Notes under the pieces: model-generated
The model's database searches: none
Seen by the model: only the letters and a program-made list of their open reading frames with translations
What the model was told of the DNA's origin: nothing
Part shown: positions 1-16,900 of the stretch, in pieces
Numbering within the stretch: position 1 is the first letter of the stretch
Layout: each line of letters begins with the position of its first letter
Made by a program: the position numbers and the translations under genes
From: Lepus europaeus
Lineage: Eukaryota; Chordata; Mammalia; Lagomorpha; Leporidae
Direction: 5' to 3'
DNA: 64,000 nucleotides
NCBI RefSeq assembly: GCF_033115175.1
Contig: NC_084836.1
Span: 68,123,297-68,187,296, forward strand

Positions 1-16
1 CACCTCCTCTTCATAC
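1..16 (-). CDS. KRT86: KRT86-like exon 3, first 16 bases
   Basis: On the minus strand a TATAG acceptor is followed by G TAT GAA GAG GAG GTG, the same start as KRT81 exon 3 (9666). The gene therefore continues beyond the left edge. Confidence 0.85.
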
Positions 17-1742
17 CTATAGCAGGGAAGAGGATTGGGGACAAGGAGATCATTCCCAATTTTACTGGTAATGAGACGGGGCGGGGGCGGGGAGCTACTG
101 CTGCTGGGCCAGTCACGTCCCTCCCCCACCCACATCCCCAAGAGGATGCTCCTCTCACTGTTCCTAAAGATCTTGATTTTGTTAGTATTTGATATAAAAT
201 ACGACTTGCTGAGCTTAGATCTAGAAAAGTGAGTGGAAGCCAGAAAATGAACCAGTGAGTGAGAACCATGGAGCCAGGGGATGTCCCGATCTGGGGTCCC
301 CAGCACCTCACACGATGATGGAAAATGGAAAAAGCTCGAGAGAGGTTTAGGGAGAGGGAGGGCAGAGGGGAACACCGGTCCTCGTCCTGAGAAGTCCGGA
401 AGGAAATGGGAAAGGCCCTTCCTTGGCTCTGTCTTCCTGTCACAGCCCACACAGCGGACACAGGCACAGGGCACTCACTTCTTCTTGTAGCCCTCCAGCG
501 CCTCCTGCACACGGCTGAGCTCGGAGGCCAGCCGCCCGCTGTCGGCCTCCACGCACTCGGCCTCCCGCCGCAGCGTCTCGATGTAGCCGCTGAACAGTGG
601 CTCCAGGTTGCTCTTGCAACACTTGCGATTCTGGATGAACTGCAGCTTGGTCTCCAGCAGCTTGTTCTGCTGCTCCAGGAAGCGCACCTGCCGCCCAGAG
701 GCACAGCCATAGGGTCCCCCATCCACCTACCATCCTGCAAGCTCTACCACCCACCCACCCAGCCTCCACACTCGCCCCTCGCTTCCCCATGTCTAGCGCT
801 CACTCCTTCTCTTTCAGTGACCCGGATGCCAGCATTCATCCTAGCATCCTGTATTCAAGTGCAGGAGCCCTTTCTTATGCCCACAAGGATTCAACCTTGT
901 CTCTAGCTGCCGCTCCTGTGGACGCATGCCTGTCTGTTGTGAGATTGCTCAGGCCCCAGTGTTCGTGTGCATGTGCGTGTGCGTGTGTGTGTGTGTGTTG
1001 TGTTCAGAGCCCCGACAGCAAGGTCATCCCACAGAACTGCTCCTGCTTCTTGTGTGCCTGTTATGCATATGTTGCCTCCTCCATCTGACAGGCAGTTCCA
1101 AGCCTTGTCCTCATCTCTCTGCAGGCATATAAAAGCAGTGCTATTAGATCAGTAGCCCCTGCCCTATCCCCCATCTCCCTGGGTCTGTCTGAGCCATGGA
1201 GGGGTGTGCACCTCCTCCATCAGATGCACTGGTGGCGTGGAAACGCCAGCAAGCTTTCTATACCTAGCCCAGGACCTGGGGTGAGGCAGGGCGCGGCCCA
1301 GGACACCGACCTTGTCGATGAAGGCGGCGAACTTGCTGTTGAGGCCTCTGATCTGCTCCTTCTCCTTGTGCTTCACGCACTGTGCGTTGGGGTCGATCTC
1401 CAGGTTGAGGGGCGTCAGGAGGCTCTCATTGACCGACACGGTGGTGATACAGGGGGCGCTGGGCCTGCATACGCCGCCCGAGCGGTAGCCGAAGCTGCGG
1501 CCGCAGGAGCCAGCGCGGAAGCCTCCACCGCAGAGGCTGCGGCTGCCGAAGCCTTGGCTGAGGCCGCGGTAGCAAGCGACGCCGCGGTAGGGGGCGGCGG
1601 TGATGCAGCAGCGGCTGGGCCGGGGCCCGCAGGCCGAGGCGCAGCTGAAGGTGCGGCCAAAGCTGTGCCTCTGGGCGGACACACAGCAGCTGGTGGTGCG
1701 GGCTCCACTGCGGGAGCTCAGACAAGACGATCGGCAAGTCAT
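1..1742 (-). CDS. KRT86: Type II hair keratin, 5' part (KRT86 by position), runs off the left edge
   Basis: Structural intermediate-filament protein of the hair cortex that pairs with type I hair keratins. Coding exons on the minus strand: exon 1 1742-1311 (144 codons), exon 2 687-479 (209 bp), exon 3 from 16 leftward out of the window. The start ATG lies 72 bp below a TATAAAA box. Exon 1 encodes a Cys-rich head with [11 protein letters not shown], the glycine/serine segment [20 protein letters not shown], the H1 segment [20 protein letters not shown] and the start of coil 1A ending FAAFIDK. Exon 2 continues [14 protein letters not shown] to EGYKKK. All exon phases match the family. KRT86 is chosen because the gene is head to head with KRT81 next to KRT7. 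The stretch GPRPSRCC recalls KRT83, so KRT83 is possible. Oddities: an unusual first 35 residues and Gly in the coil 1A start (IRGLNSKF). Only about 214 residues are visible, so overall integrity is unknown. Confidence 0.8.
479..687 (-). CDS. KRT86: KRT86-like exon 2 (coil 1A end, L1, coil 1B start)
   Basis: The exon opens [17 protein letters not shown] after a CAG acceptor and ends in the AA of the last Lys codon before donor GTGAGT. The 209-bp length is standard for hair keratins. Cys residues of the [13 protein letters not shown] segment are kept. Confidence 0.93.
964..1003 (+). repeat. (GT)n microsatellite in KRT86-like intron 1
   Basis: Interrupted GT/GC run of about 40 bp in the 623-bp intron (688-1310). 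Confidence 0.85.
1311..1742 (-). CDS. KRT86: KRT86-like exon 1 (head, H1, start of coil 1A)
   Basis: Residues 1-144. The last codon AAG is followed by donor GTCGGT, the same unusual donor as in the neighbouring KRT81 gene. From the [11 protein letters not shown] codons to about 30 bp into the intron the DNA is nearly identical to KRT81 exon 1 in inverted orientation. Confidence 0.9.
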
Positions 1743-1813
1743 GGCGACTCTAGGCTGGTGGAGATGAAGCCGGAGGAAGCAGAGGATCTTGGTCTCTCCC
1801 TCGTTGCCTGCCC

Positions 1814-1820
1814 TTTTATA
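1814..1820 (-). promoter_or_regulatory. TATA box of the KRT86-like gene
   Basis: TATAAAA on the minus strand, 72 bp upstream of the ATG at 1742. Its spacing suits a transcription start about 25-30 bp downstream and a 40-50 base 5' UTR. Confidence 0.75.
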
Positions 1821-2410
1821 AGGCCAGACACCCTGGGTTGTTGGCCGCTCTGTGGAGTGGCCGTTTGGTCACCTTTATGGGCTTGGGGAATGTCACTGTC
1901 ATTTCTCCTGTCTCCTGTGGCCACATCATCGCAATGGAGCTTTGGAAAATCTTACACTTGGGCAGTTCCAGGCTTCTGGCAGCGTTTGTCCCATTGCTGA
2001 AGCCCCTGGGGGCCTGGAACTCCGCACTTTGCTAGATGAGGAAGGAGGGGGAGGGACGCTGGGCTCGGCCACTTCCTCTGGCATTGTCAGCTGGACTCAT
2101 AACTGCCTGACTCTCTGTTTTGGACACAAGCTGAGCTGTGGAGGTGAGGCTTCCAGGGAATGAGCCTCCAGGGGTGCCCCAGGCACAGTCCTCACATGGC
2201 CTGCAGATGCTGGATTCCTGGCGTGGCAGAGGGAGGTGTGGGAAAGCCAGCCACACGGCCGGGAAAGGGTCTTGCTCTTCTCTTCCTGCCACAGGACCCG
2301 TGCTGCTGGTGAATTTCTGTCCACATCTGCTCTGAGGATCCCAAAGGCCCCGCCTGCCCCCCTCCAACCCTTCCTGGGTGCCTGCAACTGGGTGTCACCC
2401 CCAATCCAGC

Positions 2411-2432
2411 CACACACACACACACACACACA
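2411..2432 (+). repeat. (CA)n microsatellite
   Basis: Eleven uninterrupted CA units between the two hair keratin promoters. Confidence 0.9.
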
Positions 2433-2649
2433 GGGCCATGCTCTGGGCACTCTGTGGGAGTGAGCTCTGGGCTCAGCCCACCAGAGCCAGGACCGAGGGG
2501 GTAGGTTTGGGGGTCCCCAGCCAGCATCCGTGTTTGGGAAGCCCCGGGCCCCAGACCTAGAAGGGCAGGCCAGGGGGAAGGGGGCTCTGGATGGCTCCCA
2601 GGGCAGGCAGCTGGGGTGAGCAATGGGCAAGGGAAAAGTAATAACAATA

Positions 2650-2765
2650 ATCATGGCAGCTACAGCTTACTGGTCTTGGGCTATGCAGCAGGTATTGTGT
2701 TAAAGTTTTACATGTGCACCTCGCTCCATCCTCACCGTGTCCGTGGGCAAGGTGGAAAGATATTT
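2650..2765 (+). repeat. MIR fragment
   Basis: Resembles the 3' half of the ancient tRNA-derived MIR element (stretch with cctcgctccatcctcacc followed by a gtgggcaagg-like segment). Diverged. Confidence 0.45.
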
Positions 2766-2812
2766 CTTTTTTTTTTCCTAAGGTGGAGTGACTGATTTAT
2801 AGATACAGAGTC

Positions 2813-3155
2813 TCTTTTTTTTTAATTTTCATTTTATACGAAAGGCCTAGAAACACAAAGAGAACGAGACAGACACAGAGGCACAGAGATCTTCCACCCA
2901 CTAGTTCATTCCCCAAATGGCCACAACAGCCAGTTCTGGGTCTGGCCATAGCCAGGAGCCAGGAACTCCATTTGTATCTCCCACATGCAGGGCAGGGCCC
3001 CAAGCACTTGGGCCACCTTCTGCTGCTTCCCCCCTGGGTGCATTAGCAGGGAGCTGGATTGGAAGCAGAGCAGCCGGGACTCGAACCAGTGCTCCAATAT
3101 GGGATAAAAGCACCCCAAGCAGTGGCTTTGCCTGTTGCCCCACAAGGCCAGCCCA
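2813..3155 (-). mobile_element. C-SINE, old copy
   Basis: Reverse copy: poly-T at the left, then GAGGCACAGAGATCTTCC, box B complement GGGACTCGAACC and the head complement GGCCAGCCC at the right. Diverged from the young consensus. Confidence 0.88.
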
Positions 3156-4833
3156 GGAAGCATCCTAAGCCCAACCCATCCATCCTCCAAGTCCACCCTC
3201 TGGCCTCAGCCTGCCTCCTTCCCTCTGCCCCTAGCCAATCCCTAGTTCTCAGCCAAAGTGAGCTCCCTACTCATCTCCCATGCTCCCGCCTCCCTCGCTT
3301 TGCATCTTTGCTCCCGCCTTCCTGCTCTCCCTGAATCCTCCCCCTCCCTCTCTCATCTGGGCACTTCCAATTCCTCACATGCTTCAGGTACAACCAAGGC
3401 GTCACGTCTCCAGGGACCCTTCCCCAGCCTCCCAGCACTAGAGACTCGCTGTCCCATTTAGCTGGACCCCCCCTGGGTTAAGTTGCCCTGCATGGAGCCT
3501 GCCCCCACCTGGGCCACACAGTCCTTCCCTGCATACACTGAGCCTGGCTCCTGATGGGTGCTCCCTGCCTTGAACTGACTTCTGGAACCAGTGACCCCAG
3601 TCGCGGGGGCAGGGAACCTGCTTTCCCCAATAGACTGGCGTGCCAGAGAGAAGAGGCAAAGCGAAGTGACTTCTCCAAGTTCTGGTCAACTTAATTGCAG
3701 CTCTCCTGTCTCCCTGGATTTAAAATACACTGGGCTGTGTGGACAAGCGCTGAGTGGTGACCCTCAGGGACTGGGATATGGACTAACACAGGAGGTCCCC
3801 TCCACCCACTCACCCAGACCCAGAACTTGCTCCGAGCCGGAATCACACATGCACTTCCTGAAGTCCAAATTCAACCCTACCTGCCCGGGGGTGAGTCCAT
3901 TTCCTCCTGGAGGGCCACACAACAAGGGGGGACTCCCCCAGTTCTACCAGGCCGACCAATCAGAGTAGAAACACATCTTGCTGAAACCAAGCCCCAGTCT
4001 CACTGTCACCCGGCTGGCGCCCCTGCTGAAACCTCCCCACCCCGGGGAGGGGGGTGGAAGTAGAAGACCCCGGAGTGGGGCTCCATATTCTCAGAGGATG
4101 GACCAAAAGCTGAGCTGAAGTTGCTGCAAAACGGACCAAGTCTGAGCCAAGGGAACGCAAGCCCATGGGAGTGTGGGACCATGGAGCACCCCCCTCCCCC
4201 AGGATCAAGAAGTCAAGCAGCCGAAAGGCGGAGCAGCCGCGGTGAACTCCGGCGCACCGAGACTTAATTACTGCGTGCAGCATAATAACTCATATTTAAA
4301 AGCAAAGGAAGCTGAGGTGACTGGCATGCTTCTCTTTAATTCTGGTTGCTGAGTGCACACTCTGCGGTGCTCTGCCATAATTCACTGGGCACATCATTCA
4401 CTTCTTTGTGACGACTTACGGCCACCTAGAGAGCGTGGCCATGACCAAGCACCAGTTGAGGGGAGGCCTTTGGAGCAGGCCGGCTTCTGTGAGAGTCCAG
4501 AGCCCAGGGGGAGTCTGGGTTCTGGCCTCCAGGACCCCAAGAGAAGCCGGTGTCGAGGAGGGTTGGGATGGGGTGGGGGAGTCTGTTTTCTGATCTGACT
4601 CCACCCCTTCGCTAGAACTTTCCACAGATGTCCTGGGAGCTCCCCTTTCTGATGAGGCAAATGGGTCACAGTAACACCCAGCACAACGCCGGGCACACCC
4701 TCAGCTCCCCATTAACACAATGCCCTGCCCTTCCCCCACGCAGAGGGGGAGGGGTTCATGCAGCCCTCTCCTCAGAGAGGGGAGACCCCCACTAGGAGGA
4801 AAGAGAGGAACTCAGCTCTCAGAAAAAGAAAAG

Positions 4834-5530
4834 AGGGGCCCGTGCTGTGGCATAGTGGGTAAAGCCACCACCTGCAGTGCCGGCATCCCATATGGGTGCC
4901 AGTTTGAGTCCCCGCTGCTCCACTTCTGATCCAGCTCTCTGCTATGGCCTGGGAAAGCAGCAGAAGATGGCCCAAGTCCTTGGGCCCCTGCACCCACGTA
5001 GGAGACTCGGAGGAAGCTCCTGGCTCCTGGCTTCAGATCCCGCTGTTGCGGCCAATAGGGGAGTGAACCAGCAGATGGAAGACCTCTCTCTGTCTCTGTC
5101 TCTCTCTCTCTCTCTGCCTTTCTGTCTCTCTCTCTCTCTGTGTATAACTCTGACTTTTTTTTTTTTTTTTTTTTTTTTTGGACAGGCAGAGTGGATAGTG
5201 AGAGAGAGAGAGACAGAAAGGTCTTCCTTTGCCGTTGGTTCACCCTCCAATGGCCGCTGCGGCCAGCGCATCTCGCTGATCCGAAGGCAGGAGCCAGGTG
5301 CTTCTCCTGGTCTCCCATGCGGGTACAGGGCCCAAGGACTTGGGCCATCCTCCACTGCCTTCCTGGGCCACAGCAGAGAGCTGGCCTGGAAAAGGGGCAA
5401 CTGGGATAGAATCCGGCACCCCAACTGGGACTAGAACCTGGTGTGGCCGGCGCCGCAAGGCAGAGGATTAGCCTGTTAAGCCACAGCGCCGGCCAACTCT
5501 GACTTTCAAATAAATAAATATTTTAAAAAG
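4834..5530 (+). mobile_element. C-SINE interrupted by a second C-SINE
   Basis: Forward copy with head GGGGCCCGTGCTGTGGC and tail CTGACTTTCAAATAAATAAA. The tail is split at 5156 by a reverse C-SINE and resumes at 5495. Confidence 0.93.
5157..5494 (-). mobile_element. Young C-SINE nested in the 4834 copy
   Basis: Reverse copy from poly-T at 5157 to GGCGCCGGCC at 5494. Target-site duplication AACTCTGACTT at 5146-5156 and 5495-5505 is perfect, so the insertion is recent. Confidence 0.95.
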
Positions 5531-5654
5531 AGAGAGAAAGTTTTTTTATCCAAAGGGACACCCAAGTTAATAACAGTGGGATAAACAGAGCAAATAAATA
5601 AACATGTGCTGCCGTCCTTTTAAATGGCAGGCAGAGCCCTCCTGCTGTCCCAGC

Positions 5655-5756
5655 CACTACCTCATCATACCTCCCAACCGCTCTCCTATGGGTAACTATC
5701 ATTAGCCCATTTTGCATGCGAGCAAACTGAGGCCCAGTCACGACAGGAACCTTGGG
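5655..5756 (+). repeat. MIR fragment upstream of KRT81
   Basis: Contains CCCATTTTGCATGCGAG and AACTGAGGCCCAG, close to the conserved MIR core. Confidence 0.6.
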
Positions 5757-6104
5757 ACTGACACCAGAGGCCACGGAGAAAGCACGGCTGAGCAAGGCCT
5801 GCATGGCGAGGATGGAGCGGGGCTGGGCCCCAGGTGGGGGTCCGTGGGGCGCAGCAGCAGCCCTGCTGCGGGCTGAGCTGACCCTGCGAGGGGCGAGGGG
5901 CAGCAGGGCTCCTGCCATAGCAGGAGCTGACCAGGCGCTTCCCGGCCCCATAAAGTGCAGCAGGGAGGCGCGAACGCCGTTTTATGGAGCCTGCCCGCGG
6001 CCGGGCCGCTTTGATTCCCGGCTCCGCGAGGCGCGAGGGCCGAGCCCTCCAAGCTCATAAACGCCACGGCCGCCAGCTCCCTCCCCGGGACCCGCGGGCG
6101 GCCA

Positions 6105-6109
6105 TATAA
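6105..6109 (+). promoter_or_regulatory. TATA box of KRT81
   Basis: CCATATAAGGC, 57 bp upstream of the ATG at 6166, in a very GC-rich block (about 5800-6560) that looks like a CpG island spanning promoter and exon 1. Confidence 0.75.
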
Positions 6110-6165
6110 GGCGCCGCGCGGCCGTCCGGGGTCCAGCTTGCCGCTGCTCACGCCGCCACTGAGCC

Positions 6166-12319
<6,154 letters not shown>

Positions 12320-12666
12320 TGCCCCCCACCACCGCGAACCGCAGCCCCTGCTCCCGCGGCGGCGGCGTCTCCGAGTTCAGAAGGGCTCCCGGCGCCCCCG
12401 CGGCCCGGCCTGCCGCGTGGTCTTGCACCCGCTCCCCGCTGCAGCGCCGCGTTTCCTCCAAGCGGCCGGCAACGCTCAGACGCCGCATCTCAGTGGCCGG
12501 CTTCCTCCAGACCCTGGGCAAACACCCAATCCCCTCCCGTGCTGCCCTGGGGGCTTGGAGACCCGTGGCTTCCAATGGGCATATTGGCCCCAGAGCCCTG
12601 GGATGTGGCGTCCCCAGGGGGCCATCCTTCCACCCCACCCCCACCCCGCTTGAACTCCAACTTTCC

Positions 12667-12672
12667 AATAAA
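12667..12672 (+). promoter_or_regulatory. KRT81 poly(A) signal
   Basis: AATAAA 348 bp after the stop codon, with a GT-rich stretch (TGTCTGTTTGTCC) just downstream; cleavage expected near 12690. Confidence 0.85.
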
Positions 12673-12689
12673 GCTAATGTGCTCTGATG

Positions 12690-13658
12690 TCTGTTTGTCC
12701 TGCTCACTTTGCCTTCCCACCCAGCCCCAGCCTGGTCAGAGACCCACAGGAGAGCTGTTCTCAGCTGGGGACCCTCCCCCCCAACACACACACACACTAC
12801 ATCCTAAAGGGTACAAGGGGCAAACCTCAACCTCCAACTCAGACACACCGGACCAGGAGGGCGCCAGCCAGGGGGAAAAGGGCTGGGCCTTCCCAACACC
12901 ACCCTGACTCATCACTGCCAGCTGCTGGCAGCCAGTTGTCCCCTTTCTCCACTCCCACCTCTGCCCATGTGGACAGAGGCCCCAGTCTCTCCCTCGGAAA
13001 CCAGCACCTCCGAGTAGCCGCCCCACACCCCCGCCTGCCACGGTCACCTCTCGCCCAGCACCAGTGATGGCACGTGCTGCCTCCATCGGGGACAGGCGTC
13101 CCCATGCACAGGCCCTAACACTCGCCCTCCTCAGCCTGGACCCTGACATAGGAAGGGCGCCCTGGAGCACGGACTTAGCCCACAGGTACCCCAACACCCC
13201 TCCACCCAAGGATCCAGAGCCACAGCCCGGTCTTCTGCCTTGCCAGCAACCAAAATATGACACATGAGACACACACATACACAAACACAGACACAGATGT
13301 CCCCCCCACACCCGGAGAATCCCAGAAACATGCTACCCAGGGTCCCGAGACCCCAGCCAGGCAGCAGGAAGGGCCCCAGGACAGCAGATATGCAAGCTGG
13401 TTAAGCCACAGCAGCCCAGCCTGGGGCCCCTGAACATTCTGGAATGCAGGTGGCTACACAGGACTAGGGGTGGGGGCCGCAAACACCAGCATGGGAGCAG
13501 GTGGCCCAGTGCCCATGAGTGCTTTGTCACCTGTGTGTTCCCTGCCTCATGCACAGACCCTGACCTTGACCCTGACCCTGATCCCGTCCCCACACCCCAC
13601 CCTAACAAAGCATAGACATGCACGTGGGCTCTCCAGGCCTCGGGAAGGAAGCAGCTGC
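12690..13658. other. KRT81-KRT7 convergent intergenic spacer
   Basis: About 970 bp between two facing poly(A) sites. It holds short CA runs near 12784 and 13267 and no open frame resembling a known protein. Confidence 0.6.
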
Positions 13659-13664
13659 TTTATT
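13659..13664 (-). promoter_or_regulatory. KRT7 poly(A) signal
   Basis: AATAAA on the minus strand 133 bp past the KRT7 stop. Confidence 0.85.
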
Positions 13665-13796
13665 GGAAGTTTCCCTTACATCCATGTTCCCGTTCGGATG
13701 GTCCTGGGACCCATGGAGGAGGTGGGGGTGGGAGGCGGGCAGAGGAGTCCCCGTGCCAGTGCGCCGAGGGGACGTGGGTCTCCCCACACCTGAGGC

Positions 13797-13921
13797 TCAG
13801 CTGCGGATGCTCCTGAGGGCCACGGGCCCCCCAGCGCTGGAGAAGCTCAGGGCATTGCTACCCATGGTCCCCCTGAAGGTGAGCCCGCTGCCGCCGCCGC
13901 CGCCTGCAGAGTTCACCACAG
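13797..13921 (-). CDS. KRT7: KRT7 exon 9 and stop
   Basis: Gly-rich tail [18 protein letters not shown], then [19 protein letters not shown] and RSIRS, TGA at 13799-13797. The next codons after TGA still read partly Ser/Arg-rich. Confidence 0.93.
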
Positions 13922-16900
13922 CTAGGAGAGAAGGCAACAGGGCTCTGTCAGCTGGAGGCCCCATCAGGGACCCTGCCCCGCCCCCGCCACCTGCCCCCAC
14001 CATGAGGAGCCTCTGACATGCTGGGGCGTGGCTCCCAGGGGCTCCCTGCCCCACCCGCCCATGGGCCAGCTGCCATTCGAAACACCCAGCCCAGTGTGGA
14101 CAGCACAGGGACCACAGCTCCCCCCTGGGACTTACAAATGTTCACAGCTCCGGCTCCATCTTCCACTAACCTGGGGACAGAGGGCAGCCCCGTGAAAGCA
14201 AGGGGCAGGAAGCAGAACTTGGCACCCCAAGCAGGGTCCTCCCTGCCCCCACCCCTCCAGCCAGCCCCCAGCCTCGCTGTGCAATGAGCAAAGGGAGGGC
14301 TCTCTCCGGCCCTTCCACCTCCTGGCCCCAGGACCTTGGGCCCTGCCTCTGGGTTTCCATTTCCCACCTGCAAGCTGAACCTGACTGCAGGCCCAAGGTC
14401 ACGCGCTTGTTTGTGAAGGTTAAATGATGCACTTGGGACTTGGCAGCTCCTATGTATTCATGAGGTCTTCCAAAAATTCATGGAAAATGGGTACTACAAA
14501 AAACTAGGGATGGACATTCAACATTCTCTGTGCCCAAGCAAGCTAATCTTTGATGACATTTTCCATGACCTTTCCTCAGTTCCCCTCATGTGCCCGTGGT
14601 GGGCAGTGGGCTGCCTCCCCTCCCAAGCCGCTACCAGCTGATTCCCGTATCTCCAGCCCCAGATGTTGGAGTTATTACTCGCTGTGTTCTGGAATAATGA
14701 GTGAACAGGGGCTAGATGGGGTGGCTTTGAGCAGACTGAAGTTGAAACAGGTTCTGTCTTAGAGGCTGGCACTGCAGTGCAGTGGGTTAAGCCACGGCCT
14801 GCGGTGCCAGCATCTCGCCCCGGTTCGAGTCCTGGCTGATCCACTTCCCATGCAGCTCCCTGCTAATGCACCTGGGAAAGCAGCGGAGGATGGCCCAAGT
14901 GCTTGTGTCCCCGCACTCATGTGGGAGACCTGCATGGAGTTCCTAGCTCCTGGTTCTCACCCTGGAGATCTCTCTTCTCTCTCTCTCTCTCTCTCTCTCC
15001 CTCTCTCCTTTTCAATAAATAATCTTAAAAAAAAAAAAAATCTAGGGCCGGCGCCGCGGCTCACTAGGCTAATCCTCCGCCTTGCGGCGCCGGCACACCA
15101 GGTTCTAGTCCTGGTCGGGGTGCAGGATTCTGTCCCGGTTGCCCCTCTTCCAGGCCAGCTCTCTGCTGTGGCCCGGGAGTGCAGTGGAGGATGGCCCAAG
15201 TGCTTGGGCCCTGCACCCGCATGGGAGACCAGGAGAAGCACCTGGCTCCTGCCTTCGGATCAGCGCGGTGTGCCGGCCGCAGCGGCCATTGGAGGGTGAA
15301 CTAATGGCAAAGGAAGACCTTTCTCTCTGTCTCTCTGTCTCTCTCACTGTCCACTCTGCCTGTCAAAAAATTTAAAATAAAATAAAATAAAATCTAGTAC
15401 AGCTTCTAAAGAACCCAGAAGGAAAAGACACGAACATCCCAGGCTCTAATGATTTCTGTGCTTTTTTCTGCTTTCCCATTCTACATACGCACTTATTTTT
15501 TTGTGCCTGCTTTTATATTTGCCACCTTGCATTCTTGCTTGAGCCTGTGGACCACAACCCTGGACCTGCCCCCTGGGAAGGGCTGAGGGTTGACATGGGA
15601 AAGCAGGGCATTTTCCTCCATGTCCCCCGGGAGTGGACAGGGAAACAGTGGTGTCCCCTCAGAGAACCAGGACCTCATGAGGCCTGATGGTGGCACCCTG
15701 GCCTGGGATTACGTCACCTCCACCTGCTGTGTGGCCTTGGGCATGTCATTTGCCTTCTCTGAGCTCCAGCTCCCTCTTTAGCCTATGGCAGGAAGCTGAA
15801 TCAGGTCCCACTTTGAGGGGCCCCCAGGTGTGACCTCCATGAGGAAAAGAGGCCCTGAGAGAGTAGGGATCCCTAAAAACATAGGGGAGAAGGTGCAGAG
15901 AGGCATTGTGGCTAGAGCTGCCCTGGGCCCCAGATTAGCTTCTCTCCTCCCAAAGAATTTGTTTTTATGACTTTTTTTTTTCTTTTTTCTTTTTTTAAAT
16001 TTTTTTTTGACAGGCAGAGTGGACAGTGAGAGAGACAGAGAGACAGAGAGAAAGGTCTTCCTTTGCCGTTGGTTCACCCTCCAGTGGCCGCCGTGGCCGG
16101 CGCGCTGCGGCCGGCGCACCATGCTGATCCGAAGGCAGGAGCCAGGTACTTCTCCTGGTCTCCCATGGGGTGCAGGGCCCAAGCACTTGGGCCATCCTCC
16201 ACTGCACTCCCGGGCCATAGCAGAGAGCTGACCTGGAAGAGGGGCAACCGGGACAGAATCCGGCACCCTGACCAGGACTAGAACCTGGTGTGCCGGCGCT
16301 GCTAGGCGGAGGATTAGCCTACTGAGCCACGGCGCTGGCCATGACTTATTTATGTGTTTGAAAATCAGAGTTACATGGAGACGGGGGAGAGAGAGAGAGA
16401 GACAGAGATCTTCCACCTGCTGGTTTACTCCCCAGATAGTCGCAATGGAACCAGGAGCTTCATCCAGGTCTCCCACGCAAGAGCAGGGGCCCCAGGACTT
16501 GAGCCATCTTCTACTGCTTTCCCAGGCCATGAGCAGGGAGCTGGATCGGAAGTGGAGCAGCAAGGACTCAAATCGGTGTCCATATGGGATGCCGGCACTG
16601 CAGGCCAGGGCTTTAACCTGCTGCACCAGAGCTCCAGCCCCAGGATATTTTTTTTTTCTTTAATTTGAGAGACAGAAGCCACTCCCATCTGCTGGTTCAT
16701 CCCCCAAATGCCTGCAGTAGCTGTGACTGGGTCAGGTCAAAGCAGGCTACTCAATCCAGGTCTCCCAGGTGAATGAGACCCAATTACTGGAGCCATCATG
16801 CTGCCTCCCAGGGTCTACATGAGCAGGAAGCCGGAGCCAGGGCTCAAACCCAGACACTCTGATGTAGTACACGGTTTCCTAACAACCAGGTCAAATGGGC

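Larger units (their letters stand above)
1743..6165. other. Shared head-to-head interval of the two hair keratin genes
   Basis: Spacer of 4.4 kb between the ATGs of the minus-strand KRT86-like gene and plus-strand KRT81. It holds both TATA boxes, a CA microsatellite, one MIR near 2650-2765, a second MIR near 5655-5756, one old C-SINE and one nested C-SINE pair. No open frame in it resembles a known protein. The 3160-4830 part is unique sequence in which I recognise nothing. Both promoters must draw their control elements from here or from farther away. Confidence 0.6.

Noticed and set aside
1206-2000. 264-codon Ala/Gly-rich open frame on the plus strand
   Set aside because: It is the antisense of the KRT86-like exon 1 and promoter; its Ala richness comes from the GC-rich keratin head codons.
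4834-5000. tRNA genes at SINE heads (A and B boxes)
   Set aside because: These are tRNA-derived SINE heads lacking a foldable full tRNA and followed by SINE bodies.
15778-16626. 282-codon frame
   Set aside because: Runs through nested C-SINEs; similar pseudo-proteins appear in nearly every SINE copy in the window.
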